Origin: an uncultured Bacilli bacterium
Lineage (GTDB): Bacteria > Bacillota_I > Bacilli_A > RF39 > UBA660
Reading direction: 5' to 3'
Assembly: GCA_934102255.1 (NCBI GenBank)
Contig: CAKOSN010000005.1
Coordinates: 1-64,000, forward strand
Length of the DNA: 64,000 nucleotides
Both the position numbers and the translations under genes were made by a program. Under the pieces are notes generated by a model, which saw only the letters and a program-made list of their open reading frames with translations, was not told the origin of the DNA and ran no database searches. Shown here piece by piece: positions 8,693-17,205 of this stretch. Position 1 is the stretch's first letter. Each line of letters opens with the position of its first letter.

Positions 8693-9085
8693 TTATATAC
8701 TTAAAGAATTAGAAATTTCTTTTTCTTTTAGCAAGTTAAGATATTCTTCAACACCTTTTTTATCATATTTTTTCAATTTATCCATATCTATTCTTACATA
8801 TTCATAAGAGCCATAATTTACTGGATATTCACCGTATGACTCGGCAATAATCCCAAGTTCTTTCATTTTTGGTATCAAATGTAAGCCATAGGAATTTGTG
8901 TTAGCATTTAAATAACATTCATTAGTATTTGTAACAAATAACTCAGGGATATTAATGGTAATATCCCCGTAAAATTCATTGTCAGAAACATTAAATGCCC
9001 CTATATATAATCTTCCGTTATTTTCATATGAACCAACTTCTAAATACACTTTACCTTCTTTAAATTTAATTGCTTTTCTTTTAAT
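8693..9085 (-). CDS. DUF paralogue A (DUF4313-like), apparent ATT start
   Basis: Small acidic soluble protein; with the ATT at 9085 it has 130 residues and the N-terminus I-K-R-K-A-I-K-F-K-E-G-K, which parallels the basic start of its paralogue. AAGGAGTGAT stands 9 bases before that ATT, immediately after the PrgI-like gene's stop. GTG at 9049 is the first conventional start and has only a weak AAGG nearby, so the start is less certain than in the paralogue. The tandem duplication inside the T4SS operon suggests a paired structural or regulatory role. Function is unknown. Confidence 0.65.
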   Translation of the reverse strand: MKRKAIKFKEGKVYLEVGSYENNGRLYIGAFNVSDNEFYGDITINIPELFVTNTNECYLNANTNSYGLHLIPKMKELGIIAESYGEYPVNYGSYEYVRIDMDKLKKYDKKGVEEYLNLLKEKEISNSLSI

Positions 9086-9098
9086 AGGCTATCACTCC

Positions 9099-9371
9099 TT
9101 ACTTAAATTTATATTCTTTCTGATTATAATTAAATTTCAAAAACTTTTTAAAAATAATAAATGGGGTAGTACCGTTGGGTAATGGCAATAACATTAAAAA
9201 TGTAAATAAAGGTAAGATAAAAAATAAGAAAACCTTTAATTTAAAATGAATTGTTAAACTTTGTAAAATAAAGCCTATAAGAAAACTAATAGATAAAACT
9301 ATTAATTCTACAATGCCAAACCCCTTAAAAATTTCTCGTTTTACTTTAATGTTTTTGGGTATTAAATACAT
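9099..9371 (-). CDS. PrgI/TcpE-like membrane protein of type IV secretion
   Basis: A 90-residue protein with the N-terminal motif Y-L-I-P-K-N-I-K and two close hydrophobic segments (about 20-40 and 45-65) followed by a basic C-terminal tail. This is the layout of the PrgI family, the small inner-membrane partner found next to VirB4 in Gram-positive conjugation systems. Its ATG overlaps the stop of the VirB6-like gene (TAATG). The family assignment rests on size, layout and position. Confidence 0.75.
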   Translation of the reverse strand: MYLIPKNIKVKREIFKGFGIVELIVLSISFLIGFILQSLTIHFKLKVFLFFILPLFTFLMLLPLPNGTTPFIIFKKFLKFNYNQKEYKFK

Positions 9372-10714
9372 TATTTTTTATCAACATCCAATCTATTATT
9401 AGCATTTAAACTTGAGTTGTTTAAATATTGATTACGAATAGGGTTGTATTGCATTCTATTTGCATTATTTATTTTGGCTGGCGTACCAGAATTATTATTA
9501 TTTTCATGTAAGAAACTGTTAACTTGTCTATAAGCACCATAAGAATCATGGTGGGCTAACATTTCTTTTACTTTATCTAATTGAGTATCATCTAATGATG
9601 AGTCTTTACTTAACATATTTGATATACCACTTACTCCTCTTCCTAAAATATTTCTACCTTGACCGACAACATTAGCTCCTACAGATAAGGTGCTCATCAT
9701 ACCAGTTTTAGCAACTGCTAATCCGTGAACAGTTCCAAATCCTAGAGCCATCATTGACTGCATATCTCCATAAGCAGACATCATACCAGATTGTTGTCCA
9801 AGTAAACTATTAATAATGGTTGGTGTATTAATAATAAATAATAAAGCACCAATTATTAAAAAGATGCCAGTTAAATTGCCATTACTTGTGAATGCGGTGC
9901 TAAACATCGCTAGCAAAAGTCCGATTGAAACAAATTGAACGACTGTTATTAAGAATAAGCCCATAGAACTTTTACACCAAGTTTCAAAGGCTCTACCATT
10001 GTTAGTAAGGCTAGTGCAACAGAATGGTCCAATAATTTTATACAATGCTATTTCCATAACTCGTCTTGACATTTGAATAGCAACAAAAAAGAGAAGAAAA
10101 ATGGTTACTATTGCTAACACAATTAACATAAAAAAGTTTAGCGAATATTTGTAACTATCCCCAATCCCCAAGACACCGCCAGTTGTAGCATTAATATCAA
10201 TTGTTTTCCAGTTATCCACAAAGTATGCACTATCTTCTTCGGAGGTTTCATTATTATAAATCATCGACCGAATAATAGCTTTTGATATTTCATTTTCTGC
10301 ATTAGAACTATTATTAATTTCTGATATTGATATAACATCTTCTGTAAGAGCAGTAGAAATATTATGTCCAAAATCATATAATGGACCAATTAAAAACATC
10401 ATTGTAATTGCTAAAATAACACCTCGATAAATAGATAATGGACTGCCTCGATTATCATTTTTAACGATATAATTCATTATTAATTCAATTACTACTTTAA
10501 GAATTAACCAACTACAAGCTACAATAATAGCACCACTAAAAATTTTATTTACATATTCATTATTAAAAAATTGGTATCTCCAAATTTTATCTATGATACT
10601 AAAAAAACCATCTAATAGCCAAAGTACACCTTTGCCAATAGTCCAAAACACATTACGATAAACATCTGAATACCAATGTTGCTCAACTTGTGTAACTGTT
10701 AATAATTGTAATAT
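9371..10714 (-). CDS. VirB6/TrbL-like polytopic membrane protein, apparent ATA start
   Basis: VirB6-type proteins form the membrane part of the conjugation channel. There are at least five hydrophobic segments between residues about 50 and 310, with a short extracytoplasmic loop holding a D-S-A-Y-F-V-D-N-W segment, then a polar Asn-rich C-terminal tail. The first conventional start (GTG 10651) has no ribosome site. The frame continues upstream 21 codons to an ATA (10714) nine bases after GGAGG. A normal ATG five bases after the same site opens only an 11-codon overlapping frame (10683-10718). The true initiation mechanism is therefore unclear; the protein itself is clear. Confidence 0.8.
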   Translation of the reverse strand: MLQLLTVTQVEQHWYSDVYRNVFWTIGKGVLWLLDGFFSIIDKIWRYQFFNNEYVNKIFSGAIIVACSWLILKVVIELIMNYIVKNDNRGSPLSIYRGVILAITMMFLIGPLYDFGHNISTALTEDVISISEINNSSNAENEISKAIIRSMIYNNETSEEDSAYFVDNWKTIDINATTGGVLGIGDSYKYSLNFFMLIVLAIVTIFLLFFVAIQMSRRVMEIALYKIIGPFCCTSLTNNGRAFETWCKSSMGLFLITVVQFVSIGLLLAMFSTAFTSNGNLTGIFLIIGALLFIINTPTIINSLLGQQSGMMSAYGDMQSMMALGFGTVHGLAVAKTGMMSTLSVGANVVGQGRNILGRGVSGISNMLSKDSSLDDTQLDKVKEMLAHHDSYGAYRQVNSFLHENNNNSGTPAKINNANRMQYNPIRNQYLNNSSLNANNRLDVDKK

Positions 10715-10718
10715 TCAT
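10683..10718 (-). other. 11-codon mini-ORF overlapping the start of virB6
   Basis: ATG at 10718 sits 5 bases after GGAGGTG but runs only 11 codons to TGA in a different frame from virB6. It may tune virB6 translation by coupling, or be fortuitous. Confidence 0.3.
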
Positions 10719-10734
10719 AAACACCTCCAAATTA

Positions 10735-11988
10735 TTATCTTCTCTTATAAGTGCTCCAGCCACTATCACAAGAAATCTGTTTATATACAGAATAACCGCT
10801 TCCAGATTTCGGAAGTATATTCCATGCTTTGTTATATAATTCCATTGCCTTTGAATAGTTGGTAGTACACCAGATTGATTTCCAGTCTGTAACCTCACAG
10901 AAGTCATAACCTGCCTTTTTAATTTTTGCTAATTGGGCTTTAGCATTCGACTGCGATACAGAACCGAAAGAAGCACTACAATTATATTCTGAAATATTAA
11001 TTGTAAAACCAACTGCATAATTAGGTTGATACCATGTACTCCATGGAGTATAGCCACTAATATAGTAGAAATTACCATCATAGCCTAAAGCATTAGCATT
11101 AGTATTTGGTGTAGATATATATGAGCCGTATTTATTTACTGTTGTTAATCTATGTACACCATCTAAATAGAAATGAGCTTCATAATTGTTGAAATACCAT
11201 GTAGGATTAATATTTAAACCATCAATACCAACAGTGAAAGTTTGATCGTAATTAGTATTCGCACCCGCACTATCATTTGTTTTAACTCTAACTCGACTGC
11301 CAAATTCAACATTTTGATACCAATCAATAACATTTTCGGCAACTAATTTATCATTTACCCATACATTGAATGTATAACCATCTAAGCCACTATTATAAGT
11401 TGTGCCATCAATAATAGGATTTACATCAACTGGATAACTATTTAAGCCCCAGTTTGCTACATAATTAAGATTACCAGTTGTTCCTTTGGGAACATTAACA
11501 AGTAATTCAGCTATGTTACCATTGCTACCAGTCCAGCCAGTAAAACTTGAGCCAACCTTAGATGGAGTTGCAAGTGTAAAAGTTTCTTCGATATTATAAG
11601 AAGTTTTGTTGCCAGATATTACTCCGCCGTTAAGTTCGTAACTAATAGTGTAATTCTTAACTTTCCATTTAGCAAATATTTCTTTATTATTAATTTTTTT
11701 AATATCATCAATACCGATATCATAATTAATATCACCATCGACAGAATCACTATAACCCGCAAATGTATAACCATTTTTGGTTGGAGTTGGTAAGGTTGTT
11801 TTGGTTCCTGTAACAGTTAATTTATTAGATGGTTGATAAATACCATCATTACCATTTAAGGTAAAAACATATTTTTCTGTTTGAAAGTTAGAATTTAGTG
11901 TAGTCGAAGTTGTATAGTAAGCATAAGTGCCAATGACGGTTAGAAAGATAGCAAGAATAAAAGGAATGACATTAATTTTCTTCTTCAT
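10735..11988 (-). CDS. secreted InlB-repeat protein with SipW-type signal
   Basis: A 417-residue secreted protein. The N-terminus has a hydrophobic segment ending T-Y-A-Y-Y-T-T-S-T, the same processing region as in the matrix protein at 12503, so the neighbouring SipW-type peptidase is the likely enzyme. Two Listeria-Bacteroides/InlB B-type repeats follow (about residues 60-115 and 115-180; P-T-P-T-K-N-G-Y-T-F-A-G-Y and a second with G-S-S-F-T-G-W). The C-terminal part is aromatic-rich with three or four cysteines and no sortase signal. Last gene of the surface cassette; probably a surface or matrix adhesin. Confidence 0.75.
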   Translation of the reverse strand: MKKKINVIPFILAIFLTVIGTYAYYTTSTTLNSNFQTEKYVFTLNGNDGIYQPSNKLTVTGTKTTLPTPTKNGYTFAGYSDSVDGDINYDIGIDDIKKINNKEIFAKWKVKNYTISYELNGGVISGNKTSYNIEETFTLATPSKVGSSFTGWTGSNGNIAELLVNVPKGTTGNLNYVANWGLNSYPVDVNPIIDGTTYNSGLDGYTFNVWVNDKLVAENVIDWYQNVEFGSRVRVKTNDSAGANTNYDQTFTVGIDGLNINPTWYFNNYEAHFYLDGVHRLTTVNKYGSYISTPNTNANALGYDGNFYYISGYTPWSTWYQPNYAVGFTINISEYNCSASFGSVSQSNAKAQLAKIKKAGYDFCEVTDWKSIWCTTNYSKAMELYNKAWNILPKSGSGYSVYKQISCDSGWSTYKRR

Positions 11989-12460
11989 TTGTCATCCCTC
12001 TTTTTCTATCATAATAATCGCACAATAAATCGAATATTATTGTCATTATTGACATAACTAGTAAATACTTGCGATTATATATATAATCTGCATAATATCC
12101 GATATACGGAATAGACCAATCAGTGCCTTTACCAATCACTTGCGAATTATTGACCTCATAAGTATCTATTGAAACATTATTGTCGCCCTTTGTGATAAAA
12201 CCATTATCAGTTATATCAACAATCCGATGAGAAATAATATGTTTATTTAATCGATAAACTAGAATATCACCTTTTTTAAAATCTTCTATATTAGTTTTTT
12301 CATAATACAAAATTCCCCCAACTTTTAAGGTCGGTTCCATGCTACCAGATATAACTACTAAAGGCTTTTGTCCCCAGATTGTAGGAACAAAGATAAATAG
12401 ATAAATTAATATTAATATATACAAGACTTTTATTGCAAAGTTTTTTAATATCTTTATCAT
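11972..12460 (-). CDS. SipW-type signal peptidase I
   Basis: Membrane-bound signal peptidase of the archaeal/ER-like class, which uses Ser-His rather than Ser-Lys. S40 lies in S-G-S-M-E-P-T, the partner histidine in I-S-H-R-I-V (H78), and the third block is K-G-D-N-N. There are hydrophobic segments at both ends. In Bacillus the SipW enzyme matures the biofilm protein TasA; here both flanking secreted proteins have the matching signal, so they are the likely substrates. It overlaps the start of the InlB-repeat gene. Confidence 0.88.
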   Translation of the reverse strand: MIKILKNFAIKVLYILILIYLFIFVPTIWGQKPLVVISGSMEPTLKVGGILYYEKTNIEDFKKGDILVYRLNKHIISHRIVDITDNGFITKGDNNVSIDTYEVNNSQVIGKGTDWSIPYIGYYADYIYNRKYLLVMSIMTIIFDLLCDYYDRKRGMTNEEEN

Positions 12461-12502
12461 TTTAAAAGCCCTCGCTTTCTGTAAAATTTATTCTTTTAAT
12501 TA

Positions 12503-13126
12503 TTATTTCCACAAGTTATTAGCTTGATCGTATTGTACGGTATCAATTCTAATTGTTAAAGTATAAGTTGCATTATCATAACCATCACCAGTAGAAGTAT
12601 AAGTTACTGTTTTACCATCTTGAGAAACTGTTTCTTTTAAAGATGCAGTCACTTTCTCATTGAACTTAACACTTTTAATAAATGAGGAACTAGTTTTACT
12701 TGGTTTTAAAGCTGTCATATTATCTTTTGAACCATAGTAGTAGAAACCATCTTCGGCTTTTGTCCAATCAGTTCCGAAAGAAATGATAGATGCTACATTA
12801 CTTTTAGAATCTTTTAAACCTAAATCCTTGCCATTTGCACTTGTCCATTTTTCTGTATATGAAGCTCTAAGTGCCATATCAATATTGCCTGTATTAGTAA
12901 CTGCAACGGTCTTTTCTGTTGTTGTGCCAGGTGTCCAATTTGATGGGCTTACAAACTTTTCTACAATTTCATTTTGATATAAAGCTGATTTAAACTTATT
13001 TGTAATATTTGTGCTTGTAGTAAAGTACGCTAAAGTGCCAGCAAGAACAGTTAATAAGCTAATACCTCCAACTACCAATAATTTCTTCTTATTCTTTTTT
13101 TCGTTTTCATTTTGATTATTTTTCAT
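12503..13126 (-). CDS. TasA/BsaA-family SipW-dependent matrix protein
   Basis: A 207-residue secreted protein of the camelysin/TasA type. It has a charged N-terminus, a hydrophobic segment ending L-A-G-T-L-A-Y-F-T-T-S-T, then a beta-sandwich domain with V-A-V-T-N-T-G-N-I-D-M-A-L-R, typical of the BsaA group. TasA-like proteins assemble into extracellular fibres. It is placed directly between the SipW peptidase and the sortase, so maturation by the former is expected. No cell-wall sorting motif is seen, so attachment would be by polymerisation or association with the adhesin. Confidence 0.85.
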   Translation of the reverse strand: MKNNQNENEKKNKKKLLVVGGISLLTVLAGTLAYFTTSTNITNKFKSALYQNEIVEKFVSPSNWTPGTTTEKTVAVTNTGNIDMALRASYTEKWTSANGKDLGLKDSKSNVASIISFGTDWTKAEDGFYYYGSKDNMTALKPSKTSSSFIKSVKFNEKVTASLKETVSQDGKTVTYTSTGDGYDNATYTLTIRIDTVQYDQANNLWK

Positions 13127-13771
13127 TTATTTACCTCTTTCCTCTAATTCAAAAATGAATATTAATTGTTGATTACTTTTTCTTTTACAAGTAATTAACG
13201 TCAATGTATTTTTGTTTTGATTTCTAATAATTGAGGCATTGCTGGTTTTAGCAATTTCATAAATTTTTACTAATTCGTAATTATATGTTTTAGCTTGATA
13301 ATTAACTTTAGCAATATCACCAATTTCTAGCTTATTTAAATTTTTAAAATAAGCGGTTTTAGATGTACCAGAATGTCCAGCAATTATTAGATTTCCATGA
13401 TATACATCAGGCATATTTGAAGATTTTAAAACTTCTATATTCTTATTAACATTATTTAATTTAGAATCTATTTTGTAAAATCCTCTTTGAAATCCTATTT
13501 TTTCAATAGAAAGTATGCCTATGTAATTTTCTTCAATTTTTTTAACACTTTTAACGGTCTTGGCATTATCATTATTATTAATATCTAAGACATCGTCTTC
13601 AGTATTGTTTTCTATTTCAAAATACTTTTCGACTTGAATATCATTATTCAACTCATTTTGATACTTTGAAAAAATTTTATAAGTTATTATAAAAAAACTA
13701 ATACTTATGCTTACTAATGAAAATATCATTATTACAAAAGTATTAGTTTTCTTTATTTTTTTTCTTAGCAT
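13127..13771 (-). CDS. sortase (class B/D-like)
   Basis: Transpeptidase that links surface proteins to the cell wall or to each other. It has an N-terminal membrane anchor (about residues 10-32), a linker, then the sortase domain with the catalytic histidine in I-A-G-H-S-G (H133) and the cysteine in T-L-I-T-C (C195). The arginine normally found shortly after the cysteine, just before the last strand, is not evident; Q201-Q202 occupy that place, with R197 the nearest arginine. The gene overlaps the 3' end of the adhesin by 29 bases, so the adhesin with its V-P-D-T-G signal is the obvious substrate. Confidence 0.87.
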   Translation of the reverse strand: MLRKKIKKTNTFVIMIFSLVSISISFFIITYKIFSKYQNELNNDIQVEKYFEIENNTEDDVLDINNNDNAKTVKSVKKIEENYIGILSIEKIGFQRGFYKIDSKLNNVNKNIEVLKSSNMPDVYHGNLIIAGHSGTSKTAYFKNLNKLEIGDIAKVNYQAKTYNYELVKIYEIAKTSNASIIRNQNKNTLTLITCKRKSNQQLIFIFELEERGK

Positions 13772-16223
13772 AAATTAATCCACTAATGCCACTCACTAAA
13801 AAAATACCAGTAAAGTAATTTAATAACTTGTTATCATCTTTACCAGTATCAGGAACATCAGGAATTATCTTTTCATCCGTCATAGTACACTTTATGATTT
13901 CGCCATCCTTTAATATTTCAAATGGCATATTTTCATAGTTAAGCGTATAACCATTAGGAGCTTCAACTTCCTTTAGATAATATTTACCAACAGGTAAGTT
14001 AGGTAACACAATTTTACCATTACTATCAGTTTTACCTCTAAAGACTAACTCATCTTTATCTGTATAAACCTCCATTAATGTATTTGGTAAAGTATCACTA
14101 GTAGAGAAGTCAGCCTTTGTAAATTCCAAAGTTCCTTTTGGCAAATGATTTTTTAAGACTAGTTTATAATTAATTACAGAAGTATATTGGTCTTTATACT
14201 TTAGTTCGAACTCATATTTAGATTCATCTAATACATGATTATCGACAGTTGATATTTCACTAAAATAATATTCTCCTAAATACAAATTATCAACTTTAGC
14301 ATAGCCCTTATCATTAGTAGTTAATTCTTTTATTAAACTATCTTTTTTATATACTAAAATGCCTACCGAATTATAAATATCTTCGTTGGCATATAAACCG
14401 ATTTTTACATTTTTAAGATTAACTTGATTATAAATATAACCATTTTCAGTTAAATCTAAACTTTCGCCTAATTTATTAATTTCAACACTACCTTTAACAG
14501 CTTTATTTGCAAATTTAACTTCAAATATAACTCCTAAAGTATTATCATTAATAAATTTTGAATTTTCATCAATCGTAAATGCTATTGATTTCTTATTCCA
14601 AAGATAACCATCTATTGGTTGATCGACTTCTTCTAATCTATAAGTACCAGCAATTAATGGTTGTTGAGTAATTAAAATTCCATCACCATTAGTTGTAAAT
14701 TCACAAATAACCTTATCAGTTTTTTGACATACATATTCCTTTTTAGAAACATTATATATTTTAAACTTAATATTAGCTCTTTTAATTACTTCGTTGGTAT
14801 CTTTATCTATCTTAACGACTTTTAATTTAGCACGCAAAATTTTATCAGTTAAATTCTTAACAATATCACCATCAACATTTTCATTGACAACAATTTCAAA
14901 GTCTTTAACCTTTTCATAATTAGCAGTAGTATTAACTTGTTTTACAATATAAGTTCCATAAGGAAGCTTAATACTAGCAAAACCATCTTTATCTGTTGTT
15001 ATACTTGCTACTTTTTTATTAGTCGATTTTAAATAGATAGCAAAAGTAACATTGCTTTCTGGTGCTAAAATTTCCGTTTCACCCGAATCTAAAACCTTAT
15101 ATATTTTAAGTGTCTTTTCAACAACTTTTTCTTTAACATCAATTTTAGGATTTAAATTATCAGTAGTTATTTCAAAATAATATTTTGTTGCATCAAGTTC
15201 ATAACCTGTTGAAGCCTTTTCTTCTTGAATATAGTATTTTCCTACTTTAGAAATAGAATCACTAGTTACATATTCTCCCTCTTTGGTAGTTATGCTACCA
15301 ATTCTAGTGCCATTTTCTTCGTAAACACCATAGATAGCACCACTAAGAGATGCATCACCTTGAGATTTTATACTGTTAGTATCTGCATCAACTTTTCTTA
15401 TGGAAACTTTACCAGTTACCACTTCAAAATTTATATGTAAATCGATAGGTTCATAACTTCCTGCTTCAACTACATTTTGACTATTAGAATCATAAAAAAC
15501 TATTGCTGGGTGCGAATAGTTTGTGTCTTTCTTTTCTAAAGTTATTTTGCCTGTACCAACTTGATTAGCCACTATGGTTAATTTATTACCATCGATGGAT
15601 GCTGTGGCATTTTGGCTATCTGAAATTTTAAATTTACTTAAAACATTGTTTGAATCTATTAATTCATTTGTACTGCCAAACATTATTTTCCCTAAATCTC
15701 TATTAAAGCTAGGGGTTGTATAATGAGCTTCAACCATTGAATTAAGCTCATTCATTTCATTGACAAATTTATCAACTTTTTTACCGTTTAATTTATCCGT
15801 AAAGTAAATATCCCAATTATGTTCAACAGTTTTCCAGATTAACATTTGAGTAACGGCATACCATTTTAAATCAGTATGATTACCATACCCATAACCGTAA
15901 TAAGCGAGTAGACTTACTCTACGCCAATCCGAAAGACTCATATTAGCAACTACTTCTTGATCGTAATCTTGCCCTGCTACTATAAGACCATCTTTTATTT
16001 TGATAAGTGGTTCAATACAATATACGAACTGACCGTTGCTTTTTTTGAGTAATAACGATAATTGCTGATATTTTACTGTTTTACCATTAGATTTGCTAAT
16101 GTATGCTTTAGGAACATATTTAGATGACTCATAAAAAGAGTCACTATATTCCTGTGCAAAAACTTTTGGTATAAAAAGTGCTAATATTCCTAATGCAAAT
16201 AGCATTATTTTTTTAATTTTCAT
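13743..16223 (-). CDS. cell-wall-anchored thioester-domain adhesin with CnaB repeats
   Basis: An 826-residue surface protein: signal peptide (1-23), then a TQXA/thioester domain whose Cys (C69 in V-Y-C-I-E-P) and Gln (Q126 in A-V-T-Q-M-L-I-W) can form the internal thioester used for covalent host or cell attachment. About five CnaB/SpaA-type domains follow (roughly 270-790), many with the K...E pattern of isopeptide bonds. The end is P-D-V-P-D-T-G, a membrane helix and a basic tail: a sortase signal. The start at 16223 follows GGAGG. In conjugative elements such adhesins promote donor-recipient contact, a likely role here. Confidence 0.9.
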   Translation of the reverse strand: MKIKKIMLFALGILALFIPKVFAQEYSDSFYESSKYVPKAYISKSNGKTVKYQQLSLLLKKSNGQFVYCIEPLIKIKDGLIVAGQDYDQEVVANMSLSDWRRVSLLAYYGYGYGNHTDLKWYAVTQMLIWKTVEHNWDIYFTDKLNGKKVDKFVNEMNELNSMVEAHYTTPSFNRDLGKIMFGSTNELIDSNNVLSKFKISDSQNATASIDGNKLTIVANQVGTGKITLEKKDTNYSHPAIVFYDSNSQNVVEAGSYEPIDLHINFEVVTGKVSIRKVDADTNSIKSQGDASLSGAIYGVYEENGTRIGSITTKEGEYVTSDSISKVGKYYIQEEKASTGYELDATKYYFEITTDNLNPKIDVKEKVVEKTLKIYKVLDSGETEILAPESNVTFAIYLKSTNKKVASITTDKDGFASIKLPYGTYIVKQVNTTANYEKVKDFEIVVNENVDGDIVKNLTDKILRAKLKVVKIDKDTNEVIKRANIKFKIYNVSKKEYVCQKTDKVICEFTTNGDGILITQQPLIAGTYRLEEVDQPIDGYLWNKKSIAFTIDENSKFINDNTLGVIFEVKFANKAVKGSVEINKLGESLDLTENGYIYNQVNLKNVKIGLYANEDIYNSVGILVYKKDSLIKELTTNDKGYAKVDNLYLGEYYFSEISTVDNHVLDESKYEFELKYKDQYTSVINYKLVLKNHLPKGTLEFTKADFSTSDTLPNTLMEVYTDKDELVFRGKTDSNGKIVLPNLPVGKYYLKEVEAPNGYTLNYENMPFEILKDGEIIKCTMTDEKIIPDVPDTGKDDNKLLNYFTGIFLVSGISGLIYAKKKNKEN

Positions 16224-16245
16224 TTCATAATTCCTCCATTTTTCC

Positions 16246-16272
16246 AAAATAAAAAGCCTGATTTCAAGGCTT
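16246..16272 (-). terminator. intrinsic terminator (partial readthrough) before adhesin
   Basis: AAGCCT/AGGCTT stem (16254-16259, 16267-16272) followed on the minus strand by a T run, overlapping the stop of the Asn-rich protein. It would lower, not abolish, expression of the adhesin and the genes after it. Confidence 0.65.
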
Positions 16273-16920
16273 AATTGTATTATATTCGTAATAATTTCCG
16301 TGCTCGTCGAATATTGAAAGCATATAATATGTTGTTCCACAATCATCTGTCATATTATCACAAAAATATCCATAATAAAGTTCGCTACTTTTAATTAGTG
16401 AATTGCCAACAGACTGACACTTATCAAAGCTATCAAAATCTGCTCTAAAGGATGGCATAATAAATTTTTTAGGAGTACATGTTTTTTCAGTAACATCACT
16501 AGTACCATTAGATTGATTATTATTTTCTTTTGTCGTTGATTCTTCTTGATTATTAGATTTTGAGTTGTTTGGTTTATTATTTGAAGTATTATTGTTATCT
16601 TTTTTAGTTTTATCATTTTTATTATTTGATTTGTTAGAGTTTTCTTTAGATATAGAAGTTTCATTAGTATTAGAAGATGTATTTTCTTGCTTATTATCAT
16701 TAGGAGTATTGTTTTCATTTTCAATTATTGTAGTAGAATCTTCGACATTTTCAGCATTTGGTTTATTATCATCTGTTACTTCGGGCTCACTAATAGTAGT
16801 ATTACTTTGATTATCATTAACATTGTTATCAACATTGGTGTTCCTATTTATTTTTAAACCCACGATAATCGTTAAGTTTAATAATAGAAAGACACCAATT
16901 ATTTTAACTTTCTCTTTCAC
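16264..16920 (-). CDS. secreted or anchored Asn/Ser/Thr-rich protein with Cys-containing tail
   Basis: 218 residues: a hydrophobic segment (6-23), a long low-complexity stretch of Asn, Ser, Thr, Lys and Glu (about 25-145) that looks like a wall-spanning stalk, then a compact C-terminal domain with four cysteines. No sorting signal. It is the first gene of the surface cassette, directly behind the promoter at 16948-16976. The family is unrecognised; position suggests a surface or pheromone-like function, which is inference. Confidence 0.65.
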   Translation of the reverse strand: MKEKVKIIGVFLLLNLTIIVGLKINRNTNVDNNVNDNQSNTTISEPEVTDDNKPNAENVEDSTTIIENENNTPNDNKQENTSSNTNETSISKENSNKSNNKNDKTKKDNNNTSNNKPNNSKSNNQEESTTKENNNQSNGTSDVTEKTCTPKKFIMPSFRADFDSFDKCQSVGNSLIKSSELYYGYFCDNMTDDCGTTYYMLSIFDEHGNYYEYNTIKP

Positions 16921-16941
16921 AAATAAACACCTCGCTTCTTG

Positions 16942-16985
16942 CCATAGATACTAACAGGTAAAATAGGATATGTCAAGTTCTATGG
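16942..16985 (-). promoter_or_regulatory. promoter of the surface cassette with flanking inverted repeat
   Basis: On the minus strand TTGACA (16971-16976) and TAGTAT (16948-16953) are 17 bases apart. The 7-bp inverted repeat CCATAGA (16942-16948) / TCTATGG (16979-16985) brackets both elements, as an operator for a dimeric regulator would. Confidence 0.7.
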
Positions 16986-17019
16986 TAAATTAAAATTTAA
17001 CGAATATAGCAATTAATTC

Positions 17020-17139
17020 TTATTTTGTATTTATTAATTCTTCCTCTCTAGAAATTCTACTTGATATAACGCAAGCAGAATATAAAAAAAGCACTACAAA
17101 TGCTAGTAGTGTAGTAAAAATTATTATTAAAAGTTTCAT
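17020..17139 (-). CDS. 39-residue single-pass membrane protein
   Basis: A small ORF with a strong AGGAGG in front of its ATG. It is one hydrophobic helix (about residues 2-23, with an A-C-V near the end) followed by S-R-I-S-R-E-E-E-L. Comparable tiny Cys-containing membrane proteins with acidic tails occur in phages and conjugative elements of gut Firmicutes, but I cannot name a family. It fills most of the otherwise gene-free gap between the transfer genes and the surface cassette. Confidence 0.6.
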   Translation of the reverse strand: MKLLIIIFTTLLAFVVLFLYSACVISSRISREEELINTK

Positions 17140-17205
17140 TATTTCCTCCTATACTTATAAACACATACTTTTAAATATAAAAATTTTATTTTTATAAAGT
17201 TATAA

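Noticed and set aside
10683..10907. Long minus-strand ORF overlapping the end of the InlB-repeat gene
   Set aside because: Out of frame shadow of the real gene; composition is not protein-like. Only its last 12 codons are the mini-ORF noted for virB6.
16395..16810. ORFs on both strands inside the Asn-rich stalk
   Set aside because: Low-complexity AAT/AAC runs give long shadow frames; the signal-peptide frame is the sensible one.
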